From Actinomycetota bacterium (GTDB taxonomy: Bacteria > Actinomycetota > Actinomycetes > Streptosporangiales > Streptosporangiaceae), in assembly GCA_003242605.1 (NCBI GenBank), contig QGUZ01000092.1:1-16834 (forward strand): 16,834 bases of DNA, read 5' to 3'. Shown here piece after piece: positions 6,183 to 12,442 of this stretch; the stretch's first letter is position 1; every line of letters starts with the position of its first letter. The notes under the pieces were generated by a model. The model saw only the letters and a program-made list of their open reading frames with translations, was not told the origin of the DNA and made no database searches. The translations under genes were made by a program, and so were the position numbers.

Positions 6183-6334
6183 CACCACAGCACCCCCGCG
6201 GTGAGCGCGAGGGCCGCGCCGACGCCGAGCACCGCGGCGCCGAGCCTGAGGCCCTGCCTGACGAACGAGATCACACCGCCGACGAGGAACAGGCCGACGA
6301 ACACCATGGCGATCGCCGTCCAGTTCTCGGTCAC
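6179..6334 (-). CDS. Small membrane protein (51 aa) embedded between hisB and hisH
   Basis: A short gene fills the space between hisB and hisH. It starts with GTG at 6334, overlapping the hisB stop by GTGA (6334-6331), has AAGGGGG just upstream, and ends at TGA 6181-6179, which overlaps the hisH start region. The protein begins MTENWTAIAMVFVGLFLVGG. It has two hydrophobic spans, about residues 6-25 and 32-50, joined by a short basic turn (VRQGLRLG), and ends in LWW. It looks like a hairpin membrane protein. Small unnamed membrane proteins at this same position occur in other actinomycete his operons, from memory. Conservation of the position and tight coupling on both sides argue that it is translated. 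No role in histidine synthesis is known to me; it may be a structural spacer, a membrane tether or an unrelated passenger. Confidence 0.82.
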   Translation of the reverse strand: MTENWTAIAMVFVGLFLVGGVISFVRQGLRLGAAVLGVGAALALTAGVLWW

Positions 6335-6924
6335 AGCACCCCCTTGGTGCTGGGCACCCCGGTGGCCCGCGGGTCGGGCTCGCAGGCCTCCCGCAGCGCC
6401 CGGGCGAGCGCCTTGAACTGGGCCTCCACGATGTGGTGGGCGTTGCGCCCGTACGGCACGTGCACGTGCAGGCAGACCGCGGCCTGGGCGACGAACGACT
6501 CGAGGATGTGCCGGGTCATCGTGGTGTCGTAGTCCGGGCCGATCATCGGCGCCATGCCCTCGGGCTCGGTGTGCACCAGGTACGGCCGGCCGGACAGGTC
6601 CACGGTGACCTGGGCGAGCGTCTCGTCGAGCGGGCAGGCCGCGTGCCCGAACCGCCGAATGCCGGACTTGTCGCCCAGCGCCTGCCGGAACGCGGCCCCG
6701 AGCGCGAGCGAGGTGTCCTCGATCGTGTGGTGGGAGTCGATGTGCAGGTCGCCCTCGGTCTTCACGGTGAGGTCGAACAGGCCGTGCCGGGCGAGCTGGG
6801 AGAGCATGTGGTCGAAGAAGCCGACCCCGGTGGACACCTCGTACCGCCCGGTGCCGTCGAGGTTCACCTCGACGAGCACCGATGTCTCCCCCGTCACGCG
6901 CTCGACGCGCCCGATCCTGCTCAT
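6331..6924 (-). CDS. hisB: Imidazoleglycerol-phosphate dehydratase HisB (monofunctional)
   Basis: The 197-residue protein dehydrates imidazole glycerol phosphate to imidazole acetol phosphate, using bound manganese. Both internal half-repeats carry their metal motifs: FFDHML (36-41) and HIDSHHTIEDTSLALG (61-76) in the first half, and RHILESF (138-144) and NAHHIVEAQFKA (161-172) in the second. There is no fused histidinol-phosphate phosphatase domain, so that activity must be encoded elsewhere. The ATG at 6924 has GGGAGGG upstream and overlaps the hisC stop by ATGA (6924-6921). Its own stop overlaps the small membrane protein gene. Length and motifs are standard. Confidence 0.97.
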   Translation of the reverse strand: MSRIGRVERVTGETSVLVEVNLDGTGRYEVSTGVGFFDHMLSQLARHGLFDLTVKTEGDLHIDSHHTIEDTSLALGAAFRQALGDKSGIRRFGHAACPLDETLAQVTVDLSGRPYLVHTEPEGMAPMIGPDYDTTMTRHILESFVAQAAVCLHVHVPYGRNAHHIVEAQFKALARALREACEPDPRATGVPSTKGVL

Positions 6925-8066
6925 GCGCCCTCCCGTCGTGCGCCGTCCCGCTCCAGCACCCGCGTCAGCGCCGCGCGGAACGCCGCCATCTCCTCCTCGG
7001 TGCCGATCGTCACCCGCAGCCACTGCGGCGGGCCGACCTCCCGGATGAGCACCCCCTGCTCGAGCAGCCCCTCCCACACCGCGCGCCGGTCGGCGAACCG
7101 GCCGAACAGCACGAAGTTCGCGTCGGAGTCGGCCACCTCGAGGCCCAGGGAGCGCAGCCACTCCACGGTCGCGTCCCGCTCGGCGCGCAGCGCGTCCACG
7201 GTGCCGAGCAGCTCCTTGGCGTGCGCGAGCGCCACCCGCGCGGCCGCCTGCGTCAACGTGGACAGATGGTACGGCAGGCGGACGAGCTGGAGCGCCTCGA
7301 CCACCGCCGGGTGGGCGGCGAGGTACCCCAGGCGGGTGCCGGCCATGGCGAACGCCTTCGACATGGTCCGGGAGACGATGAGCCGCGGGTGCTCCGGCAG
7401 CAGGGTGAGCGCGCTCGGCGTGCCGGCCCGGGCGAACTCGAAGTACGCCTCGTCGACCACGACCACGCCGGGCGCGGCCTTCGCCACGCGCTCGACGGTC
7501 TCGAGCGGCAGCGCCGTGCCGGTCGGGTTGTTCGGCGAGGTGAGGAACACCACGTCCGGCCGGTGCTCCTCGATCGCGGCGACCGCCGCGTCCGGGTCGA
7601 GGCCGAAGTCCTCGTCGCGGGCGCCCGGGATCCACCGGGTGCCGGTGCCGACGGTGATGATCGGGTGCATCGAGTACGACGGCTCGAAGCCCATCGCGCT
7701 GCGGCCCGCGCCGCCGAACACCTGCAGGATCTGCTGGAGGATCTCGTTGGATCCGTTCGCCGCCCACACGTGCTCGGGCCCGAGCCCGTGGCCGAGGTAG
7801 CGGGCGAGGTCGGCGCGGAGCGCGAGCGCGTCCCGGTCCGGGTAGCGGTTGAGGCTCAGCGCCTCGCGCCGCACCGCCTCGGCGAGCTCCTCGGCGAGCT
7901 CCGGCGACGGCGGGTAGGGGTTCTCGTTGGTGTTGAGCCGCACCGGCACGTCGATCTGCGGCGCGCCGTACGGCGAGCGGCCCCGCAGGTCGTCGCGGAT
8001 CGGCAGGTCGGCGAGGGTGATCGGGGCGAACCGCGGCGTGTCGGGCGTGTTCTCCGGCGCCGTCAT
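6921..8066 (-). CDS. hisC: Histidinol-phosphate aminotransferase HisC
   Basis: The 381-residue PLP-dependent class II aminotransferase converts imidazole acetol phosphate and glutamate to histidinol phosphate. The PLP lysine is Lys237 in SRTMSKAFAMAGTRLGY, with Arg245 for cofactor phosphate. Asn180 in TSPNNPTG, Asp205 and Tyr208 in VVDEAYFEF hold the ring, and Arg351 in LRVTIGT binds substrate. The N-terminal RLNTNENPYPPSP (43-55) is the HisC signature. The ATG at 8066 overlaps the hisD stop by ATGA (8066-8063), with GGGAG upstream. The same reading frame stays open far upstream inside hisD, but that is antiparallel-free shadow coding and not part of this gene. Confidence 0.97.
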   Translation of the reverse strand: MTAPENTPDTPRFAPITLADLPIRDDLRGRSPYGAPQIDVPVRLNTNENPYPPSPELAEELAEAVRREALSLNRYPDRDALALRADLARYLGHGLGPEHVWAANGSNEILQQILQVFGGAGRSAMGFEPSYSMHPIITVGTGTRWIPGARDEDFGLDPDAAVAAIEEHRPDVVFLTSPNNPTGTALPLETVERVAKAAPGVVVVDEAYFEFARAGTPSALTLLPEHPRLIVSRTMSKAFAMAGTRLGYLAAHPAVVEALQLVRLPYHLSTLTQAAARVALAHAKELLGTVDALRAERDATVEWLRSLGLEVADSDANFVLFGRFADRRAVWEGLLEQGVLIREVGPPQWLRVTIGTEEEMAAFRAALTRVLERDGARREGA

Positions 8067-9370
8067 GACGGGATCTCCCAGCCGAACCGGGCGCGGATCG
8101 CGGCCCCGTGCGCGGGCAGGTCCTCGGCGTCGGCGAGCGCGCACACGTGCGCGGCCGCGGCGGCGAGCGCCTCCCGGCTGTAGTCGACCACGTGGATGCC
8201 GCGCAGGAACGTCTGCACCGACAGGCCGCTGGAGTGGCAGGCGCAGCCGCCGGTGGGCAGCACGTGGTTCGACCCGGCGAGGTAGTCGCCGAGGGAGACC
8301 GGCGAGTACGGGCCGATGAAGATCGCCCCGGCGTTGCGGATCCGGGCGGCGACCGCGTGCGGGTCGGCGGTCTGGATCTCCAGGTGCTCGGCCGCGTAGG
8401 CGTTCACCACCTCGATCCCGTCGTCGATCGAGGACACGAGCACGATGCCGGACTGGCGGCCGGAGAGCGCCTCGGTGATGCGCTCGCGGTGCCGGGTGGC
8501 GTTGACCTGCTCGGGCAGCTCCTTCTCCACCGCCTCGGCGAGCTCGAGGGAGTCGGTGACGAGCACGGCCGCGGCGATCACGTCGTGCTCGGCCTGGCTG
8601 ATCAGGTCGGCGGCGACGTGCACCGGGTCGGCGGAGTCGTCGGCGAGGATCGCGATCTCGGTCGGGCCGGCCTCGGAGTCGATGCCGATCACGCCCTTGA
8701 GCAGCCGCTTGGCCGCGGCGACGTAGATGTTGCCCGGGCCGGTGACCATCGTGGCGCGCGGGCACTCCTCGGTGCCGTAGGCGAACATCGCCACCGCCTG
8801 GGCGCCGCCCACGGCGTACACCTCGTCGACGCCGAGCAGCCCGCAGGCGGCGAGGATGAGCGGGTGCGGCAGCCCGCCGAACTCGGCCTGGGCGGGCGAG
8901 GTGACCGCGAGCGACGGCACGCCCGCCTCCTGCGCGGGCACGACGTTCATCACCACGCTGGAGGGGTACACGGCACGGCCGCCCGGAACGTACAGCCCGA
9001 CCCGCTCCACCGGCACCCACCGCTCGGTGACGGTGCCGCCCGGCACCACCCGGGTGGTGACGTCGGTGCGCCGCTGGTCGCGGTGGACGAGGCGGGCGCG
9101 GCGGATCGACTCCTCCAGGGCCTCGCGCACCCGCGGGTCGAGGTCGGTCACCGCGTCCTCGATCGCCGCGGCGGGCACCCGGGTCGACTCCAGCTCGACG
9201 CCGTCGAAGCGGGCGGTCAGTTCCCGTACGGCCGCCACCCCGCGATGGCGGACATCCTCACAGACTGGCCGCACCTTCTCCAGCGCGGCCTCGACGTCGA
9301 GCTCGGCACGGGGCAGCACGTCACGCAGGTTCCCCGGAAGGGAACCACGCAGGTCGATACGGGAAATCAC
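8063..9370 (-). CDS. hisD: Histidinol dehydrogenase HisD
   Basis: The 435-residue NAD-dependent, zinc-binding enzyme oxidises histidinol to histidine in two steps. Zinc ligands are Gln259 and His262 (ISQAEHD), Asp362 (SLGDYLAGSNHVLPT) and His421 near the C-terminus. The catalytic Glu329-His330 pair lies in NAYAAEHLEI. GLYVPGGRA (125-133), VGGAQAVAMFAYGT (187-200) and TGPGNIYVAAAK (210-221) are family signatures. The start is GTG 9370. There is no Shine-Dalgarno sequence, but a TAGACT box ends six bases before it, suggesting a leaderless mRNA beginning at the GTG. It is the first gene of the histidine block and is divergent from the deacylase gene. Confidence 0.97.
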   Translation of the reverse strand: MISRIDLRGSLPGNLRDVLPRAELDVEAALEKVRPVCEDVRHRGVAAVRELTARFDGVELESTRVPAAAIEDAVTDLDPRVREALEESIRRARLVHRDQRRTDVTTRVVPGGTVTERWVPVERVGLYVPGGRAVYPSSVVMNVVPAQEAGVPSLAVTSPAQAEFGGLPHPLILAACGLLGVDEVYAVGGAQAVAMFAYGTEECPRATMVTGPGNIYVAAAKRLLKGVIGIDSEAGPTEIAILADDSADPVHVAADLISQAEHDVIAAAVLVTDSLELAEAVEKELPEQVNATRHRERITEALSGRQSGIVLVSSIDDGIEVVNAYAAEHLEIQTADPHAVAARIRNAGAIFIGPYSPVSLGDYLAGSNHVLPTGGCACHSSGLSVQTFLRGIHVVDYSREALAAAAAHVCALADAEDLPAHGAAIRARFGWEIPS

Positions 9371-9376
9371 CCAACC

Positions 9377-9382
9377 AGTCTA
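9377..9382 (-). promoter_or_regulatory. Probable -10 box giving a leaderless hisD transcript
   Basis: TAGACT on the minus strand fits the TAnnnT pattern of actinobacterial vegetative promoters. It ends six bases before the hisD GTG, so transcription would start at or within a base of the start codon. A weak -35 candidate, CGGTCA (9405-9400), has 17-base spacing but matches TTGACA at only three positions. The missing ribosome site supports the reading. Confidence 0.55.
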
Positions 9383-9435
9383 CGGACCCCGGCCGCCGGT
9401 GACCGGTTCGTCCGGCATGTGGGACGGCCGTGTCG

Positions 9436-9462
9436 AGGCGCCTGTGTCGCGACCGGGCGCCT
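9436..9462. promoter_or_regulatory. Nested dyad in the hisD / deacylase divergent region (operator candidate)
   Basis: AGGCGCC (9436-9442) and GGCGCCT (9456-9462) form a 7-bp inverted repeat around a second perfect palindrome, GTCGCGAC (9446-9453). A weaker dyad TCGT-n5-ACGA follows at 9468-9480. The site lies about 55-85 bases upstream of the proposed hisD promoter and about 50-75 bases upstream of the deacylase -10 box, a plausible place for a repressor or activator. GC-rich DNA makes such repeats common, so this is only a candidate. Confidence 0.35.
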
Positions 9463-9509
9463 TTACATCGTAGATCACGAGATGATCGCGCCGGGCCGCG
9501 CGCACCCGC

Positions 9510-9515
9510 TACGCT
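9510..9515 (+). promoter_or_regulatory. Probable -10 box giving a leaderless deacylase transcript
   Basis: TACGCT fits TAnnnT and ends seven bases before the GTG at 9523. No Shine-Dalgarno sequence precedes that GTG and no convincing -35 is visible, a pattern usual for leaderless actinobacterial genes. Confidence 0.55.
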
Positions 9516-9522
9516 GGCCGCC

Positions 9523-10023
9523 GTGGGCAAGGCGAAGGGCAAAGGCGCGCAGGGCACCCCGGCCACGGTCGCGCTGACCAAGGCGAAGGTCGACTTCACC
9601 CTCCACCCCTACGAGCACGACCCGAACGCGCAGGCCTACGGCGAGGAGGCGGCCGACGCGCTCGGCGTGCCGTACGAGCGGATCTTCAAGACGCTCGTCG
9701 CCGAGACCGAGAACGGCCTCGCGGTCGCGGTGGTTCCGGTCGCCGGGCGGCTCGACCTCAAGGCGTTCGCGGCCGCGCTCGGCGGCAAGCGGGCGGCGCT
9801 CGCCGACGCCGCCAAGGTCGAGCGGGTCACCGGGTACGTGGTCGGCGGGATCAGCCCGCTCGGGCAGCGCAAGAAGCTGCCGACCGTGGTCGACGAGTCC
9901 GCGCTCGGCTTCCCGACCATCTACTTCTCCGCGGGCCGCCGCGGCCTGCAGATCGAGTGCGCCCCGGCCGAGCTGATCCGGCTCACCGACGCGATCACCG
10001 CCCCGATCAGCAAGCCGCGCTGA
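9523..10023 (+). CDS. ybaK: YbaK/EbsC-type Cys-tRNA(Pro) deacylase
   Basis: The 166-residue protein belongs to the YbaK branch of the tRNA-editing superfamily, which hydrolyses cysteine wrongly attached to tRNA(Pro). The key lysine is Lys57 in ERIFKTLVAE, and the family signature VTGYVVGGISPLGQRKKLPT covers residues 102-121. The C-terminal IYFSAGRRGLQIECAP (133-148) is also typical. The start is GTG 9523, just after a TACGCT -10 box. The frame extends upstream to a GTG at 9430, but that part is Arg-rich, crosses the proposed promoter and is not family sequence. It is a free-standing editing protein, transcribed away from hisD. Its neighbours do not concern tRNA. Length and motifs are normal. 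Confidence 0.93.
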   Translation: MGKAKGKGAQGTPATVALTKAKVDFTLHPYEHDPNAQAYGEEAADALGVPYERIFKTLVAETENGLAVAVVPVAGRLDLKAFAAALGGKRAALADAAKVERVTGYVVGGISPLGQRKKLPTVVDESALGFPTIYFSAGRRGLQIECAPAELIRLTDAITAPISKPR

Positions 10024-10214
10024 CCCCGCCACCGGCCGCCCCGCTCGGCAAGTCCGGCCGACTCCCGGGCGCGGCATGGTCGATCCTTGCCAAGGCAGCC
10101 CGCCGTACCGCGTTGGAACAATCGTGCGGTGCAGGAAGTCGGCGCAGGTCGGCCGGGCACGCCGGTCCGCGGGCCGGCCGCGCCCCGAAGGCCGGAGGAG
10201 GCAGGGCTGGCACC

Positions 10215-11687
10215 ATGAGCCACGGCGAAGAGGATCTCGGCACCGCCCCCGGCGCGCGCGACGGCGTGCCGCCCGGCGAGGAGCTGTGCGAGCTCACCGC
10301 CACCGAGATGGTCGCGCTGCTGCGCAAGGGGGAGATCGGATCCGCCGAGCTCGTCGAGGCGCACCTGCGCCGCATCGAGCGGGTGAACGGCGAGGTCAAC
10401 GCGATCGTCACGCTCGTCCCCGAGCGGGCCCTCCAGGAGGCGCGCGCGGCCGACGAGGACCGGGCGCGCGGCGGCTGGCGCGGGCCGCTGCACGGGCTCC
10501 CGGTGGCGCACAAGGACCTGATCGACACCGCGGGCATCCGCACCACGTACGGCTCGCGCGTGTACGCCGACCACGTGCCCGGGCAGGACTCGCCGCTGGT
10601 GCGGCGGATGCGCGCGGCCGGGGCGATCACGATCGGGAAGACGAACACCCCCGAGTTCGGCACCGGCTCGCACACGGTGAACGCGGTGTTCGGCGCCACC
10701 CGCAACCCCTACGACCTCTCCCGCAGCGCGGGCGGCAGCAGCGGCGGGGCGGCCGCCGCGCTCGCCACCGGCATGGTGCCGCTCGCCGACGGCACCGACG
10801 TGGGCGGCTCGCTGCGCAACCCGGCGTCGTTCTGCAACGTGTTCGGGCTGCGCCCGACGCCGGGCCGCACCCCGCCGCCGTCGCACGACGCCGCCTGGTT
10901 CACCCTCGAGGTGTCCGGCCCGATGGCCCGCACCGCGCAGGACGCGGCGCTGCTGATGAGCGCGATCGCCGGGTTCGACCCTGGCTCGCCGTACTCGGTG
11001 CGGGAGGGCGGCGAGGTCTTCGCCGCGCCGCTGGACACCGACCTGACCGGGGTGCGGATCGCGTTCAGCCCGGACCTCGGCGGGCTGCCGGTCGACCCGG
11101 ACACCGCCGCGGTGACCGCCCGGGCGCCGGAGGTGCTCGCCGGGCTCGGCGCCACGGTGGAGCAGGTCGACCTCGACCTGTCCGACGCCGAGGAGGCGTT
11201 CCGCACCTGGCGCGCCTGGTGGTACGCGCTGCGCTTCGGCGAGCTGCTGGAGAAGCACCGCGACGAGCTGCAGCCGAACGTGGTGTGGAACGTCGAGGCG
11301 GGCCTGCGGCTCTCCGGGGCGGACCTCGCCCGCGCCGAGCGGGCGCGCACCCGGCTGTTCGCCCGCATGGCCGCGTTCTTCGAGACCTACGACTTCCTCG
11401 TCGCCCCGGTGAGCCAGGTGCCGCCGTTCCCGGTCGAGCAGCCGTACGTCACCGAGATCGCCGGGCAGCGGATGCCGGACTACCTCGCCTGGATGCGCTC
11501 GGCGTACTGGATCAGCGTGCTGCACGCCCCGGCCGCGTCGGTGCCGTGCGGGTTCACTCCGCAGGGCCTGCCCGTCGGCGTGCAGATCGTCGGCCGTCCC
11601 TGGGCGGACCTTGACGTGCTCCGCCTCGCCCACGCGTTCGAGCGTGCCGCCCCACAGACCGCCAGGCCGCCCGTCCTCGCCGGCTGA
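10215..11687 (+). CDS. Amidase-signature family hydrolase
   Basis: The 490-residue protein is a serine amidase with the Ser-cisSer-Lys triad. Lys100 lies in GLPVAHKDL, the cis-serine is Ser175 in SAGGSSGGAAAALATG, and the nucleophile is Ser199 in TDVGGSLRNPA. The C-terminal GLPVGVQIVGRPWADLDVLRLAHAFE is the normal family ending. Members cleave linear amides or aryl amides; subunit A of the GatCAB amidotransferase is related. No gatB or gatC is next to it and the motifs around the nucleophile differ from GatA, so a catabolic or housekeeping amidase of unknown substrate is more likely. The ATG at 10215 has GGAGGAGG at 10194-10201, rather far (13 bases), and AGGG at 10203-10206 at better spacing. 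Its last 134 bases are overlapped by the minus-strand DUF2567 frame, and a GCCGGC-TGA-GCCGGC hairpin contains its stop codon. Confidence 0.9.
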   Translation: MSHGEEDLGTAPGARDGVPPGEELCELTATEMVALLRKGEIGSAELVEAHLRRIERVNGEVNAIVTLVPERALQEARAADEDRARGGWRGPLHGLPVAHKDLIDTAGIRTTYGSRVYADHVPGQDSPLVRRMRAAGAITIGKTNTPEFGTGSHTVNAVFGATRNPYDLSRSAGGSSGGAAAALATGMVPLADGTDVGGSLRNPASFCNVFGLRPTPGRTPPPSHDAAWFTLEVSGPMARTAQDAALLMSAIAGFDPGSPYSVREGGEVFAAPLDTDLTGVRIAFSPDLGGLPVDPDTAAVTARAPEVLAGLGATVEQVDLDLSDAEEAFRTWRAWWYALRFGELLEKHRDELQPNVVWNVEAGLRLSGADLARAERARTRLFARMAAFFETYDFLVAPVSQVPPFPVEQPYVTEIAGQRMPDYLAWMRSAYWISVLHAPAASVPCGFTPQGLPVGVQIVGRPWADLDVLRLAHAFERAAPQTARPPVLAG

Positions 11688-12225
11688 GCCGGCGCGGCTC
11701 GGGCACCACCAGCCCGTCCGACAGGTCGGCGATGCCGTGGCCGCGGACGGCGCGGCGGTACTCCGACCCCAGGTAGGCGGAGACCGCCTCGAGCAGGCCG
11801 AACACGGCGACGGCGAACAGCGGCCAGGCGAGCAGCACGCCCTGCGCGGTCACCTCCAGCCGGCCGCCCTCCTGGAACCCGCCGGCCTCCGCGGCGCGCA
11901 GCACCGTGGTCCCGGCGGAGGAGCCGATCCGTTCCGCGATGAGCGAGGCGGCGACCCCGCCCGCGGCGAGCCCGAGCAGCACCGCGGGCCGCCGGGCGAA
12001 GGCGTAGGCGAGGATCCCGCAGACCAGCCCGGCCCCCGCGGTGATCACGGCGAACAGGCCGTCCGCGGCGATCAGCGTCTGGGTGCCCGGGTCGGCGAGC
12101 CGCGGCCCGTCGGCCCCCACCACGTACCGGGTCGGGGGCGCGACCGCCGACCAGATGAGCCCGGCGCCGACCCCCAGCAGCGCGAGGATGGTCGCGGTGA
12201 CGAGCACGTCCCGCACATGCCGCAT
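11554..12225 (-). CDS. DUF2567-type four-span membrane protein
   Basis: The 223-residue protein starts at ATG 12225 behind AAGGTGAGG. Four hydrophobic spans lie at about residues 8-28, 56-76, 80-98 and 129-151. The pattern GAGLIWSAVAPP after the first span, IAADGLFAV at the second and LEVTAQGVLLAWPLFAVAVFGLL at the fourth resembles actinobacterial DUF2567 proteins, which have no known function. Residues 180-223 (from RRLSRRGRAAW to the end) are very Arg-rich and lie opposite the 3' end of the amidase gene. The family core ends before this, so the tail is probably a run-on caused by loss of an earlier stop, or a frameshift. The frame can be extended upstream to 12354, but that section lacks a ribosome site and family sequence. 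It is divergent from murA. Confidence 0.78.
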   Translation of the reverse strand: MRHVRDVLVTATILALLGVGAGLIWSAVAPPTRYVVGADGPRLADPGTQTLIAADGLFAVITAGAGLVCGILAYAFARRPAVLLGLAAGGVAASLIAERIGSSAGTTVLRAAEAGGFQEGGRLEVTAQGVLLAWPLFAVAVFGLLEAVSAYLGSEYRRAVRGHGIADLSDGLVVPEPRRLSRRGRAAWRSVGRHARTRGRGGARQGPPRDGRRSARRRAGPAE

Positions 12226-12430
12226 CGCCTCACCTTTTCGGCCCGTCCCACCGGCTCCTTCCGCGGGGCGGAAGGCGTCCTGCGCCCGTCGCCCGCCGAT
12301 GGTACCTACCCGGCCGCGGCGCGGGCGCACTCCGCGCCGTATCGGCATCGTCACCCGCCCACGCCGCCGGATCCCGGGCCGGAATGGCGGTTCCTGCCCG
12401 CACCGGTACGGGACCGGCCCGCGACACCGC

Positions 12431-12436
12431 TACTCT
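12431..12436 (+). promoter_or_regulatory. Probable -10 box giving a leaderless murA transcript
   Basis: TACTCT (TAnnnT) ends six bases before the murA GTG, with no Shine-Dalgarno sequence in between. No clear -35 is visible at 17-18 bases. The geometry matches the hisD and deacylase starts. Confidence 0.55.
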
Positions 12437-12442
12437 AGGCCG

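Noticed and set aside
6882..9577. Long plus-strand open frames opposite hisC and hisD
   Set aside because: These are antisense shadows in high-GC coding DNA with no ribosome sites or known domains.
10215..11687. Naming the amidase as GatA of the tRNA amidotransferase
   Set aside because: No gatB or gatC is adjacent and the sequence around the serines and the C-terminus fits general amidases better.
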